Shown: positions 46,770-55,950 of the stretch, piece by piece
Layout: each line of letters opens with the position of its first letter
Position numbering within the stretch: the stretch's first letter is position 1
Assembly: GCA_021775415.1 (NCBI GenBank)
Contig: JAJFHV010000010.1
Location: 248,001-312,000, forward strand
Origin: Hyphomicrobiales bacterium
GTDB lineage: Bacteria; Pseudomonadota; Alphaproteobacteria; Rhizobiales; Rhizobiaceae
DNA length: 64,000 bases
Reading direction: 5' to 3'
Program-made: the position numbers and the translations under genes
The notes under the pieces: model-generated
What the model was told of the DNA's origin: nothing
The model's input: only the letters and a program-made list of their open reading frames with translations
The model's database searches: none

Positions 46770-48013
46770 TTAAGCGCAATCTCTTTGGTTGAAGCTGTTT
46801 CAAACCATCGGACGATCAATTGTCTCTCATCGTCGGTGATGTTGGTCAAATTACCTGGCGGCATGGCATGCGATCTGCCAGCGTGGAGGTAAATTTGCTT
46901 TCCTTGATTGGCAATTGCATTTCCTGAATCCAGATAAACACCTTTGGGTGCCCGGTGAATACCGTCCCAAACCGGTTCGGCGGTGTGGCACATTGAGCAA
47001 CGGGTCATCACGACTTCCTCCACCCCAGCAAAGTGTTGTGATGCCTGAAGCTCCTGCCCAGATTGTGAGAGCATGGTTGATCCGTCAGCACTGCCAGTTA
47101 GCACTTTTGGCACCGTTGAAAGCCACATGATGATTATAAATGCCAGCCCTGCGATCAACCAGGTCCATGTCGGATTGCTGCGACGGGAATGGCGTTCATT
47201 GAAATAATGGCGAATTACCACTCCAATCAAAAATACCAGCGTGGCAATCACCCAGTTAAATTCAGTCGCGAAAGCCAATGGGTAATGGTTTGAAAGCATG
47301 AAGAAAATTACAGGCAGCGTCAGGTAATTATTGTGGGTTGAGCGCTGCTTGGCGATCATGCCGTAAACGGGATCTGGTTGGTTACCGGCGATCAAATCCG
47401 CAACAACTATTTTCTGGTTTGGGATAATAATCATTGCGACATTTGCAGACATGATCGTCGCAGTGAATGCACCCAGATGCAGGAACGCGGCACGTCCGGT
47501 GAATACCTGCGTATAACCCCATGCGGCAGCAACCAGCACCACGAATAGTGCAATCATCAAGCCGGTGTCGCTCTTGCCCAAAAACAGCTTGCAGAGATTA
47601 TCATAGAGCAACCAGCCGACAACAATCGATGCAACTGATATGCCGATGGCAGCGAGGGATGAGACATCCAGTACGTTTCGGTCAATCAGATAGAGCTCAG
47701 CATTTGCGTAATAAACCACGCACATTACCGCGAAGCCGGAAATCCAAGTCATGTAGGATTCCCATTTGAACCACGTCAAATGCTCCGGCATTTGCTCAGG
47801 CGCAACGAGATATTTCTGGATGTGATAAAATCCACCACCGTGGACCTGCCATTCTTCGCCATTCGCGCCCTTGGGCAGATTTGGAACTTTGCGCAATCCC
47901 AAGTCCAGTGCGATGAAGTAAAATGAGGAACCGATCCAGGCAATGGCGGTAATTACGTGCAACCAGCGCAGTGCAAACTCGATCCAGTCCCAGGCAATCG
48001 TGAATTCATACAT
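46766..48013 (-). CDS. puuD: Membrane urate hydroxylase PuuD with C-terminal cytochrome c domain
   Basis: The protein has 415 residues with about eight transmembrane segments (HVITAIAWIGSSFYFIALDL in the first). The C-terminal c-type cytochrome domain has MTRCSMCHTAEPVW. PuuD oxidises urate to 5-hydroxyisourate and passes electrons to the respiratory chain instead of to oxygen directly. It needs the Ccm machinery for its haem c. It abuts xdhC (1-bp overlap) and overlaps guaD by 4 bp. Confidence 0.94.
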   Translation of the reverse strand: MYEFTIAWDWIEFALRWLHVITAIAWIGSSFYFIALDLGLRKVPNLPKGANGEEWQVHGGGFYHIQKYLVAPEQMPEHLTWFKWESYMTWISGFAVMCVVYYANAELYLIDRNVLDVSSLAAIGISVASIVVGWLLYDNLCKLFLGKSDTGLMIALFVVLVAAAWGYTQVFTGRAAFLHLGAFTATIMSANVAMIIIPNQKIVVADLIAGNQPDPVYGMIAKQRSTHNNYLTLPVIFFMLSNHYPLAFATEFNWVIATLVFLIGVVIRHYFNERHSRRSNPTWTWLIAGLAFIIIMWLSTVPKVLTGSADGSTMLSQSGQELQASQHFAGVEEVVMTRCSMCHTAEPVWDGIHRAPKGVYLDSGNAIANQGKQIYLHAGRSHAMPPGNLTNITDDERQLIVRWFETASTKEIALK

Positions 48014-48861
48014 CAGACATCAACCGAAACGAGATTGGGCGATTCGATCGTCGGAATTTCCCTGGACAAATGCGTAACAATTTCTGCGGTGACGAGAGCC
48101 GCGATGATTTCCGGACGTTTGTCACCTGATCCGTTGCTACCAATCGGACAAACCAGGGCTTCTGTATTTTTGATCTCTCCACCTTCGTGTTTGAACCAGC
48201 TTTCGAATTTCTTGCGTTTGGTACGAGAGCCGATCAGGCCGACATAGGCTGCATCATTTCTTTCAAGCGCGGTTTTGGTGATCAGAAAATCCAGCGCATG
48301 ATCATGGGTGAGCACCACAAACGCCGCATTGGCAGGCGCGTCCAGCACAACCGATTCCGGAATGGCCGAATTCAGTTTTTCCACATCGGCTACAATTTCT
48401 GACAGAATGTCACCACGCGTGTCCACCACGATGACGTGGTAAGGTAGCGGCGCAAGTGCAATTGCCAACGCTGCACCGATGTGACCAGCCCCGAAAATGT
48501 ACACCGTTCTTTGATGTTTATGTTCCTCATCGAGCAACTTCAGCAATGCGCCCCATGCGACTTCATCAATGTGCTCAATCCCAAGAGAAACGCTACCCCC
48601 ACAACACTGGCCGATTTCCGGGCCCAGCTTGACATCCATCACACCAAATTCAGCTTCTCCTGCGAGAGCTGCTCGGGCGCGTTGAATCACCATGTGCTCC
48701 AGAACCCCACCGCCGATGGTGCCGCAAATTGTGTTCTCGGACACCAGCATAAGTGCGTCTTTATCGCGTGGTGTGGATCCGGCAGTATCGGTAATCGACA
48801 CCAGGGCCAGCCGGTTTTCCTGTGCAAGGAATGCCTTGGCTGATGAGCTTGTCAGGCGCAT
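48013..48861 (-). CDS. xdhC: Xanthine dehydrogenase accessory protein XdhC
   Basis: The protein has 282 residues. The N-terminal XdhC/CoxI domain contains the cysteine motif GPEIGQCCGGSVSLG. The C-terminal Rossmann domain shows YIFGAGHIGAALA and AFVVLTHDHALDF. XdhC binds the molybdenum cofactor, aids its sulfuration and inserts it into XdhB. It abuts both neighbours (1-bp overlaps). Confidence 0.94.
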   Translation of the reverse strand: MRLTSSSAKAFLAQENRLALVSITDTAGSTPRDKDALMLVSENTICGTIGGGVLEHMVIQRARAALAGEAEFGVMDVKLGPEIGQCCGGSVSLGIEHIDEVAWGALLKLLDEEHKHQRTVYIFGAGHIGAALAIALAPLPYHVIVVDTRGDILSEIVADVEKLNSAIPESVVLDAPANAAFVVLTHDHALDFLITKTALERNDAAYVGLIGSRTKRKKFESWFKHEGGEIKNTEALVCPIGSNGSGDKRPEIIAALVTAEIVTHLSREIPTIESPNLVSVDV

Positions 48862-51215
48862 TAGTTGGGTCTTTCTTTTTTCAACCGTTCAATTGTCATC
48901 AATACATGCTCTGGCGTTGCCGGTGTATCCATGCGTGGCGCGATCTTGTAGTCAGCAACGCTTGCTGCCGCCATGGACAAGGCCTGGTGGACTGACATCG
49001 CCAACATCAATGGGGGTTCTCCGACTGCTTTGGAACGGCGAATTGTCCGCTCCGGATTTGTGGACCATTTGGCAAGCTCCACATTGAATATCCGGGGCAT
49101 GTCCGATGCAAGCGGAATTTTATAGGTGGAAGGCGCGTGGGTACGTAAACGTCCACTGTCGTCCCACCACAATTCCTCGCTGGTCAGCCATCCCATGCCT
49201 TGAATGAAACCACCCTCGACCTGTCCCAGATCAATCGCGGGATTGAGGGAGTTACCAACGTCATGAAGGATATCAACCCGGTCAACCTGATATTCGCCAG
49301 TCAGCGTATCCACACTGACCTCGGAAACAGATGCACCGTAAGAGAAATAGTAAAACGGTCTTCCGGTACCCTTCTCCCGGTCCCAGTGGATGTCCGGGGT
49401 CTTGTAGAAACCGGCGGCGGACAATTGAACCCGCGCCATGTAAGCAGCCTTGATAAACTCACCAAAGGAAACCGATTTGTCGCCCAGTTGAACCTGATTG
49501 GAAGCAAATGTGATTTCTTCCGCATCTACCTTGTAATGTTCTGCGCCAAATTCCACCAAACGTTTCTTGATCTGCTGCGCCGCATTTTGCGCGGCCATGC
49601 CATTGAGATCACTGCCTGATGAAGCTGCAGTTGCGGAAGTGTTCGGGACCTTGCCAGTATGGGTTGCAGTGATTTTGATCCGATCAAGATCAACCTGAAA
49701 CTCATCCGCAACAACCTGGGCAACCTTGGTGTTCAGTCCCTGCCCCATTTCGGTGCCACCATGGTTCAAATGAATGCTGCCATCATTATACACATGCACC
49801 AATGCACCTGCCTGATTGTACCAGGTGGCAGTGAAAGAGATACCGAATTTCACCGGCGCTAGCGCAATACCTTTTTTGATTACTGGATTGGCTTTGTTGA
49901 ATTTCAAAATCTCTTTTCGCCGGGAGGCGTAGTCAGAAGATTGTTCAAGCTCGCCAACAACTCGTTCAAGAATGTTGTCGGTTACGGTCTGGTGATAAGG
50001 AGTGACATTACGATCCTCGACGCCGTAGAAATTGGCTTTACGGATATCCAGAGGATCCCTGCCCAACGCATAGGCAATATCTTCAATGATGCGCTCACCG
50101 CCCAGCATGCCTTGTGGTCCGCCAAAGCCACGGAAAGCGGTATTGGAAACTGTGTTGGTTTTAAGCGGATGAGAGCGCAAAACCACATTTGGAAAATAGT
50201 AGCAATTGTCGGCATGAAAGAGTGTGCGGTCTGTAACCGGGCCGGACAGGTCAGCAGAAAACCCGCATCGGGCTGAAAAATCTGCTTCTACCGCTTCTAT
50301 CCGCCCTTCATCGTCAAATGCTGCTTTATAGTCCACATGAAAATCGTGCCGCTTGCCGGTCGAGATCATGTCGTCATCGCGATCGGGGCGGATTTTGACA
50401 GCCACATTATGCTTCTTGGCAGCAATCGCAGCGATTACGGCAAACAGATTTGACTGGGTTTCCTTGCCGCCAAACCCGCCACCCATGCGGCGCACCAAAA
50501 CGGTTACTGCATTGGCCGGAACATTGAGCGCATGGCTTACCATGTGCTGGACTTCACTTGGGTGCTGGGTTGAAGAATACACCGTGACGCAATCATCTTC
50601 TTCCGGGATGGCCATTGCGATATGGCCTTCAAGGTAGAAGTGGTCCTGACCGCCGATCCGCATCTCGCCTGAAATTGTGTTTGTCGCAGATTTCATCACC
50701 GGCTCTGGATCGCCGCGTGACAGCGTTAGCGGTGCTGTGACATTCGGGTATCCGGCATCTCTTGCTTCGACTACGTCGGTCACATGGCGCAGATCGCGGT
50801 ATTCGACCTTGGCCTTTTCACAGGCATGCCGTGCTGCCTCACGTGATGTCGCAACAACTGCGAACATTGGTTGCCCCAGAAACTCCACCGTCTTCTCGGC
50901 AAAAATCGGCTCATCGTTCAGGCCAGTTGGAGAAATGTCATTGTGACCGGGAATATCGTCAACCGTGAGCACGTCAACAACACCATCCGCTGCACGAACC
51001 GCATCGAGGTTGATCTCAACAATCTCCGCATGCGCCCGCTCTGACAAACCGCAATAAGCGTGCAATGTGCCAACCACCTCAACGATATCGTCGATGTATT
51101 CCGCGGCTCCGGTGACATGCTTTACTGCGGAATCATGAGCAATGGGTTCGTGAACATTGCCTACAATCGGCTGGTCGGTATTTTTATTTGATTTCAACAA
51201 TTCCGAAATCCTCAT
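48861..51215 (-). CDS. xdhB: Xanthine dehydrogenase, molybdopterin-binding subunit
   Basis: The protein has 784 residues. Molybdopterin contacts include RMGGGFGGKETQ and NTAFRGFGGPQGM. The active-site glutamate lies in KAVGEPPLMLAMSVHQAL. It hydroxylates hypoxanthine and xanthine to urate together with XdhA. It overlaps xdhA by 4 bp. Confidence 0.96.
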   Translation of the reverse strand: MRISELLKSNKNTDQPIVGNVHEPIAHDSAVKHVTGAAEYIDDIVEVVGTLHAYCGLSERAHAEIVEINLDAVRAADGVVDVLTVDDIPGHNDISPTGLNDEPIFAEKTVEFLGQPMFAVVATSREAARHACEKAKVEYRDLRHVTDVVEARDAGYPNVTAPLTLSRGDPEPVMKSATNTISGEMRIGGQDHFYLEGHIAMAIPEEDDCVTVYSSTQHPSEVQHMVSHALNVPANAVTVLVRRMGGGFGGKETQSNLFAVIAAIAAKKHNVAVKIRPDRDDDMISTGKRHDFHVDYKAAFDDEGRIEAVEADFSARCGFSADLSGPVTDRTLFHADNCYYFPNVVLRSHPLKTNTVSNTAFRGFGGPQGMLGGERIIEDIAYALGRDPLDIRKANFYGVEDRNVTPYHQTVTDNILERVVGELEQSSDYASRRKEILKFNKANPVIKKGIALAPVKFGISFTATWYNQAGALVHVYNDGSIHLNHGGTEMGQGLNTKVAQVVADEFQVDLDRIKITATHTGKVPNTSATAASSGSDLNGMAAQNAAQQIKKRLVEFGAEHYKVDAEEITFASNQVQLGDKSVSFGEFIKAAYMARVQLSAAGFYKTPDIHWDREKGTGRPFYYFSYGASVSEVSVDTLTGEYQVDRVDILHDVGNSLNPAIDLGQVEGGFIQGMGWLTSEELWWDDSGRLRTHAPSTYKIPLASDMPRIFNVELAKWSTNPERTIRRSKAVGEPPLMLAMSVHQALSMAAASVADYKIAPRMDTPATPEHVLMTIERLKKERPN

Positions 51216-52681
51216 GCAGCAGACATTGTGGGAAGGCTACTCAACAATTCCGGAGTAGCTGTTTCTGAGTAGAAGCGGTGCAGCAGGTTTTTCGCAACTT
51301 GCTGACGATATTTTGCTGATGCACGCCAGTCACTCAAAGGTTCATAGTCTTGGTCAAATTGCTCGATTGCGAAAGCGACCGTTTCTTCATTCCAGGGTTT
51401 ACCAATCAGTGCGGCTTCAACGTTGGAGGCACGTTTTGGTGTGCCCGCCATGCCGCCGAACGCGATTTTGATTGCTTCGACGCTGCCAGCTTCATCAAGG
51501 CGCAACAGGAATGCCCCACACACAGCGGAGATATCTTCATCGCGACGCTTGGAAATCTTGTAGACGGCGAATTGGTCATTCTTGCCCAGGGCAGGAATGT
51601 GAACTTGCTCAACAAACTCGCCCGGTGCGCGATCCTGCTTGCCGTATTCGATGAAAAATTCTTCAAGCGGAATGGTTCTGTTACCCGAGGTGCCACGCAG
51701 GGTCAGCGTAGCGCCCAGCACAATCAATGGCGGCGGTGTATCGCCAATCGGAGAACCATTCGCAATGTTGCCGCCAACGGTTCCCATATTGCGAACCTGC
51801 TCACCACCAATCCGGTCCCAGAACGGCCCAAGTTGCGGAAAGTGTTTTACCAATGGTCCGTAGGCATCTGAGTAACTCACACCCGCACCCAGCGTTACAC
51901 CGTTCGCGTTGCTATCAATTGTTTGCAGTTCTTCCAGATGACTAATGAAGATTGCAGGCGAAATGTCCCGCATGAATTTGGTAACCCAAAGACCAGCATC
52001 GGTCGCCCCGGCAACCAGGGTTGCCTCGGGTTGATCCTCGATTGCACGTGCCAAATCTTCGAGATTTGCCGGAACAATTATCTGATCTGCCATCGAAATT
52101 CGATTTTCGGTTTTGAGCGACTTCAAGCATTGGATGATTTCCTTGCGCTCCGCCATTAAGCAATCGTCTTCCGGTAGGCCATTTTCTGCCATCGCTTCAG
52201 CGGCTTTGATGATTGGTGCATAACCCGTGCACCGGCACAGATTTCCCTGCAGTGATTTTTCGATTTCGTGCCGGTTTGGGTGGGGATTTTCCAGCCACAA
52301 ACCATAAAGTGACATCACGAAACCAGGCGTGCAAAAACCGCACTGTGAACCATGATGATCCACCATCGCTCGCTGGACTGGATGCAAGTCACCATCATAT
52401 CCCTTCAGGTGCTCCACTGTCACAACGTGACAGCCATGGAGCGAGCCCAGCAGCCGAATACAAGCGGTAACAGATTCATACTTCAGTCCGTCGCCAACCA
52501 TACGTCCAATGAGGACGGTACAAGCACCACAGTCTCCTTCCGCACAGCCTTCCTTCGTGCCGCGCAGGAACTTGTCCAGGCGCAAATAATCAAGCAGAGT
52601 TTGGGAAGCTGAAACTTCGTCAAGTGTCACGATCTGGTCGTTGAGCCTGAAGGAAATCTCTGTTTGAACGGATGCGGCCAT
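51212..52681 (-). CDS. xdhA: Xanthine dehydrogenase small subunit (2Fe-2S and FAD)
   Basis: The protein has 489 residues. Two [2Fe-2S] sites are seen: CAEGDCGACTVLIG near the N-terminus, then QCGFCTPGF and GNLCRCTGY. The FAD domain follows with VRNMGTVGGNIANGSPIGD. It carries electrons from the molybdenum subunit to NAD+. Its start lies 6 bases after the hiuH stop. Confidence 0.96.
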   Translation of the reverse strand: MAASVQTEISFRLNDQIVTLDEVSASQTLLDYLRLDKFLRGTKEGCAEGDCGACTVLIGRMVGDGLKYESVTACIRLLGSLHGCHVVTVEHLKGYDGDLHPVQRAMVDHHGSQCGFCTPGFVMSLYGLWLENPHPNRHEIEKSLQGNLCRCTGYAPIIKAAEAMAENGLPEDDCLMAERKEIIQCLKSLKTENRISMADQIIVPANLEDLARAIEDQPEATLVAGATDAGLWVTKFMRDISPAIFISHLEELQTIDSNANGVTLGAGVSYSDAYGPLVKHFPQLGPFWDRIGGEQVRNMGTVGGNIANGSPIGDTPPPLIVLGATLTLRGTSGNRTIPLEEFFIEYGKQDRAPGEFVEQVHIPALGKNDQFAVYKISKRRDEDISAVCGAFLLRLDEAGSVEAIKIAFGGMAGTPKRASNVEAALIGKPWNEETVAFAIEQFDQDYEPLSDWRASAKYRQQVAKNLLHRFYSETATPELLSSLPTMSAA

Positions 52682-52686
52682 CTCCC

Positions 52687-53058
52687 TTAACTTCCCCGAT
52701 ACGTTGAGAATGAATAGGGTGAGACCAGCAAAGGCACGTGATAGTGGGATGAAGTATCACTGATACCAAACCGGATCGGAACTATATCAAGGAATGGTGG
52801 GTCGGTAATTTTTACACCGTTTTCCTTCAAATAATCCCCCACATGAAAGCGTAATTCATAATTCCCCGTTTTGAATTCTGTACCCGACAGGATGGGGCCA
52901 TCACACCGGCCATCGGAATTGGTTTTTGTGCTGTACAGCGAGGCTCGCTTCTCACCCTCCATGAGAAAAAGCTCAATCATCATATTCGATGCAGGCAGGC
53001 CGGACATGGTATCAAGTACATGAGTAGTCAGATAACCACCTGGATTTTCTTCAGCCAC
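52687..53058 (-). CDS. hiuH: 5-Hydroxyisourate hydrolase
   Basis: The protein has 123 residues of the transthyretin-like fold. The N-terminal [11 protein letters not shown] and the C-terminal SFSTYRGS tetrapeptide signature (YRGS) are diagnostic. It hydrolyses 5-hydroxyisourate to OHCU. It lacks the periplasmic signal found in some homologs, so it acts in the cytosol. It is the first gene of the minus-strand purine operon. Confidence 0.96.
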   Translation of the reverse strand: MAEENPGGYLTTHVLDTMSGLPASNMMIELFLMEGEKRASLYSTKTNSDGRCDGPILSGTEFKTGNYELRFHVGDYLKENGVKITDPPFLDIVPIRFGISDTSSHYHVPLLVSPYSFSTYRGS

Positions 53059-53221
53059 ACCGGGCTCCTTTCGGCATTCAATGGGACAGTTTACGTTATA
53101 GCCTTATTTGTGCGATAGCAGGTACACATTCAAAAGACTTTCAATGTTTTATATATAAACAATCTGCATTACTCGCGATAATTGGTAGAAAGAATTATCC
53201 CATTTTGCTGCCGGGAGCACC
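53059..53221. promoter_or_regulatory. Divergent promoter region of the purine catabolic genes
   Basis: This 163-base AT-rich gap separates the minus-strand hiuH operon from the plus-strand puuE-allA genes and must hold both promoters. A 12-base perfect palindrome TTTATATATAAA (53148-53159) is the most striking element. It may be a -10 region or an operator. No purine regulator gene lies in the window. Confidence 0.5.
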
Positions 53222-54640
53222 ATGACAAGATACCCAAGAGATTTGCAGGGATATGGCCCCCAAACAATCGATCCGAAATGGCCGGGTGGTGCCAAAATAG
53301 CCGTTCAATTCGTTGTCAACTACGAAGAAGGTGGCGAAAACAACATTCTCCACGGTGACAAAGCCTCCGAAGCCTTCTTGTCCGAGATCGTAGGTGCCGC
53401 GGCCTGGCCCGGTCAACGGCACTGGAATATGGAATCCATATACGAATACGGGGCCAGAGCCGGATTTTGGCGACTGCATCGCATGTTCACCTCTCGCGAC
53501 ATACCAGTCACGGTCTACGGAGTGGCAACTGCCTTGCAACGCTCACCTGCACAAGTAGCGGCAATGCAGGATGCAGATTGGGAAATTGCTTCTCATGGAT
53601 TGAAATGGATCGAATACAAGGATTTCAAGCCGGCCGAAGAGCGAAAGCACATCCGTGAGGCGATCCGCATTCACACGGAAGTCACCGGAGAACCGCCACG
53701 CGGCTGGTACACCGGGCGCTGCTCGGTCAATACGGTGGATCTGGTCTCTGAGGAAAATTGTTTTGATTATGTCTCGGATTCCTATTCTGACGACCTGCCC
53801 TATTGGCGTGAACATAAAAACAACGCTCAACTTGTCATCCCCTATACGCTGGATGCCAACGACATGCGGTTTGCTTCCCCTCAAGGATTCAACTCCGGGG
53901 ATCAATTTTTCACCTATCTCAAAGACAGCTTCGATGTGTTGTATGAAGAAGGCACCCAGGGCGCACCAAAGATGATGAACATCGGGCTGCATTGCCGCCT
54001 TGTCGGAAGGCCCGGACGTGCAGCTGCCCTTGCGCGGTTTCTTGATTATGTGAGGGGGCACAAGAAAGTCTGGCTGGCAAAACGGATAGAAATCGCCGAA
54101 CATTGGCAAAAGACCCATCCTTATGAGCCGCGTATGCAACCCTTTTCCCTATCCCGCAAAAAATTCGTTGAAGCCTATGGCGGGATATTTGAGCACAGTC
54201 CCTGGATTGCAGAACGTGCCTTCAAGCGTGAAACTGGTCCGGCTTTTGACACCGCAGCCGGCCTTCACGCCTTGCTGTGCAGAGAATTTCGATCCGCCAG
54301 CAAAAAGGAAAGATTGGGCGTATTAACTGCACACCCGGATCTTGCCGGCAAGCTTGCACAAGCAAAGCGGCTAACAGCAAGTTCCACGAACGAACAGGCG
54401 TCCGCCGGTCTTGATGCAATGACTGACAAGGAAAGATCAGAATTCCAAAAACTCAACACAGAGTATGTGCAGAAGCACGGGTTTCCTTTTATCATCGCAG
54501 TCCGTGACAACACCAAGGTGTCTATCCGCAAAGCCTTCAAGCTGCGCATCAAGAATGATAGCGCGACCGAATTTGAAACCGCGTGCAGGCAGGTTGAGCG
54601 GATCGCATATCACCGTCTCACCAATATTCTTCCAGAGTAG
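53222..54640 (+). CDS. Bifunctional allantoinase (PuuE) / OHCU decarboxylase (UraD)
   Basis: This is a 472-residue fusion. Residues about 1-305 are a NodB-like deacetylase of the PuuE type (QFVVNYEEGGENNILHGD, ASHGLKWIEYK, GWYTGRCSVNTV), which opens allantoin to allantoate without metal. Residues about 310-472 are the UraD domain with the histidine in LTAHPDLAGKLA and the downstream HGFPFIIAVRDNTK, which decarboxylates OHCU to S-allantoin. The fusion puts two successive steps in one chain. It is followed directly by allA. Confidence 0.93.
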   Translation: MTRYPRDLQGYGPQTIDPKWPGGAKIAVQFVVNYEEGGENNILHGDKASEAFLSEIVGAAAWPGQRHWNMESIYEYGARAGFWRLHRMFTSRDIPVTVYGVATALQRSPAQVAAMQDADWEIASHGLKWIEYKDFKPAEERKHIREAIRIHTEVTGEPPRGWYTGRCSVNTVDLVSEENCFDYVSDSYSDDLPYWREHKNNAQLVIPYTLDANDMRFASPQGFNSGDQFFTYLKDSFDVLYEEGTQGAPKMMNIGLHCRLVGRPGRAAALARFLDYVRGHKKVWLAKRIEIAEHWQKTHPYEPRMQPFSLSRKKFVEAYGGIFEHSPWIAERAFKRETGPAFDTAAGLHALLCREFRSASKKERLGVLTAHPDLAGKLAQAKRLTASSTNEQASAGLDAMTDKERSEFQKLNTEYVQKHGFPFIIAVRDNTKVSIRKAFKLRIKNDSATEFETACRQVERIAYHRLTNILPE

Positions 54641-55135
54641 ATGATGGAACAGATACTGATTCAACCGCTAACCCGCAAAGCGTTTCAGCCTTTCGGCGAT
54701 ATAATCGACACGAAAGAGGCAGAAAATTTCACCATCAACAATGGTATGTGCCAGCGATTTCACGATCTTACCCCGATTGAAACCGCTGGAGAAGACGCAA
54801 GACCCCTGATCAACATCTTCCGCTGTCAGCCGTATGATTTACCCCTTGAACTCAAGATGGTTGAGCGACATCCGCTTGGTAGTCAGGCATTCGTGCCACT
54901 ATCACAAAATCCATTCCTGGTGATTGTTGCGGAAGATGAGGATGGCAGGGCAATTCACCTACGAGCTTTTCTCACCGAGCCCGGGCAAGGCATCAATTTT
55001 CACCGAAATACCTGGCACGGTGTTTTAACTGCTTTAAACGAGGCCTGTGATTTTCTGGTTGTGGACAGGGGCGGCGAAGATAACAATCTTGAAGAATGCC
55101 ACTTCTCAGAACCTTTCTTGGTTTTAGCTCCGTAG
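54641..55135 (+). CDS. allA: Ureidoglycolate lyase
   Basis: The protein has 164 residues; it starts at the first of two ATG codons directly after the preceding stop. The cupin-like signature GINFHRNTWHGVLTAL and VDRGGEDNNLEECHF match AllA. It cleaves ureidoglycolate to glyoxylate and urea. The zero spacing to the puuE-uraD gene implies one transcript. Confidence 0.93.
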   Translation: MMEQILIQPLTRKAFQPFGDIIDTKEAENFTINNGMCQRFHDLTPIETAGEDARPLINIFRCQPYDLPLELKMVERHPLGSQAFVPLSQNPFLVIVAEDEDGRAIHLRAFLTEPGQGINFHRNTWHGVLTALNEACDFLVVDRGGEDNNLEECHFSEPFLVLAP

Positions 55136-55237
55136 TTTCACACGTTATCTTTCCACTCTAATTTTTAATGCTTCCTGCCGCTACGAATATACTCTAGATT
55201 ATTGTCATCTTATTGATAAAAATATGCGGGAATCCTC

Positions 55238-55873
55238 ATGACTGCAAAAGATCAGCAACGTTATTGCATGCGCCCGATGACTGTTGATGATCTTGACACC
55301 GTTGCACTGTGGTTTGAGCATCTGGCAGATCTATGCCTGTTTGACCGCAGTTCACCGGTGCCGGTTAACCGGACTGCACTGGAAGGCAACTGGAAGGACA
55401 GTTTGGCCTCCACCGGGCCACAGCGTGGCTACTGGTTTGCACTGGATGATGCCTCTGGAGATATCGTCGGGATCGCGGGAATCGAGAACATAAATTACAC
55501 GAATGGCGATGGCATTCTGGCGATTTACCTCTCTGATCAGGCTCGCGGAAAGGGTCTGGCAGCCAAGGCGAGCTGTTTACTGCTTGATCTTGCATTTGAT
55601 CAGTTGCGGTTGAACCGGATAACGTCCTACTATCGGGAAGACAACGACGTAACGGCCAAGCTGACCAATACAATTGGATTTTCCAAAGAAGGTCTTATGC
55701 GAAAGGCCTGGTTTGTTGGTGGCAAATACTTTGATATTGTTGTAGTGGGCATCTTGGGTGATGAGTGGGCAGAGTCCCGCAAGAAACTTGCAGTGGAATT
55801 GGGCGGTTCCACACAGTTGCAATTTGGACGCCCGCCATGGTCAGCGAGGGTGTGGCCAGAAGCGCTGACGTAG
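55238..55873 (+). CDS. GNAT family N-acetyltransferase
   Basis: The protein has 211 residues. The acetyl-CoA site appears as SDQARGKGLAAKASCLLLDL, followed by LRLNRITSYYREDNDVTAKL as in RimJ/RimL-type GNAT enzymes. The acceptor is unknown. The ATG has GGGA about 8 bases upstream. It follows allA by 102 bases and is probably a separate unit. Confidence 0.88.
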   Translation: MTAKDQQRYCMRPMTVDDLDTVALWFEHLADLCLFDRSSPVPVNRTALEGNWKDSLASTGPQRGYWFALDDASGDIVGIAGIENINYTNGDGILAIYLSDQARGKGLAAKASCLLLDLAFDQLRLNRITSYYREDNDVTAKLTNTIGFSKEGLMRKAWFVGGKYFDIVVVGILGDEWAESRKKLAVELGGSTQLQFGRPPWSARVWPEALT

Positions 55874-55950
55874 ATTCGGGGAGAAGTTTCAGTAATGTAC
55901 AATCGGGGCGCTGACGGCGTGGATTTCACGCAGTCGGTAGAATTTGTTTT

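Noticed and set aside
55136-55237. Possible RNA gene in the allA-GNAT gap.
   Set aside because: No tRNA-like or strong hairpin structure is visible in these 102 bases.
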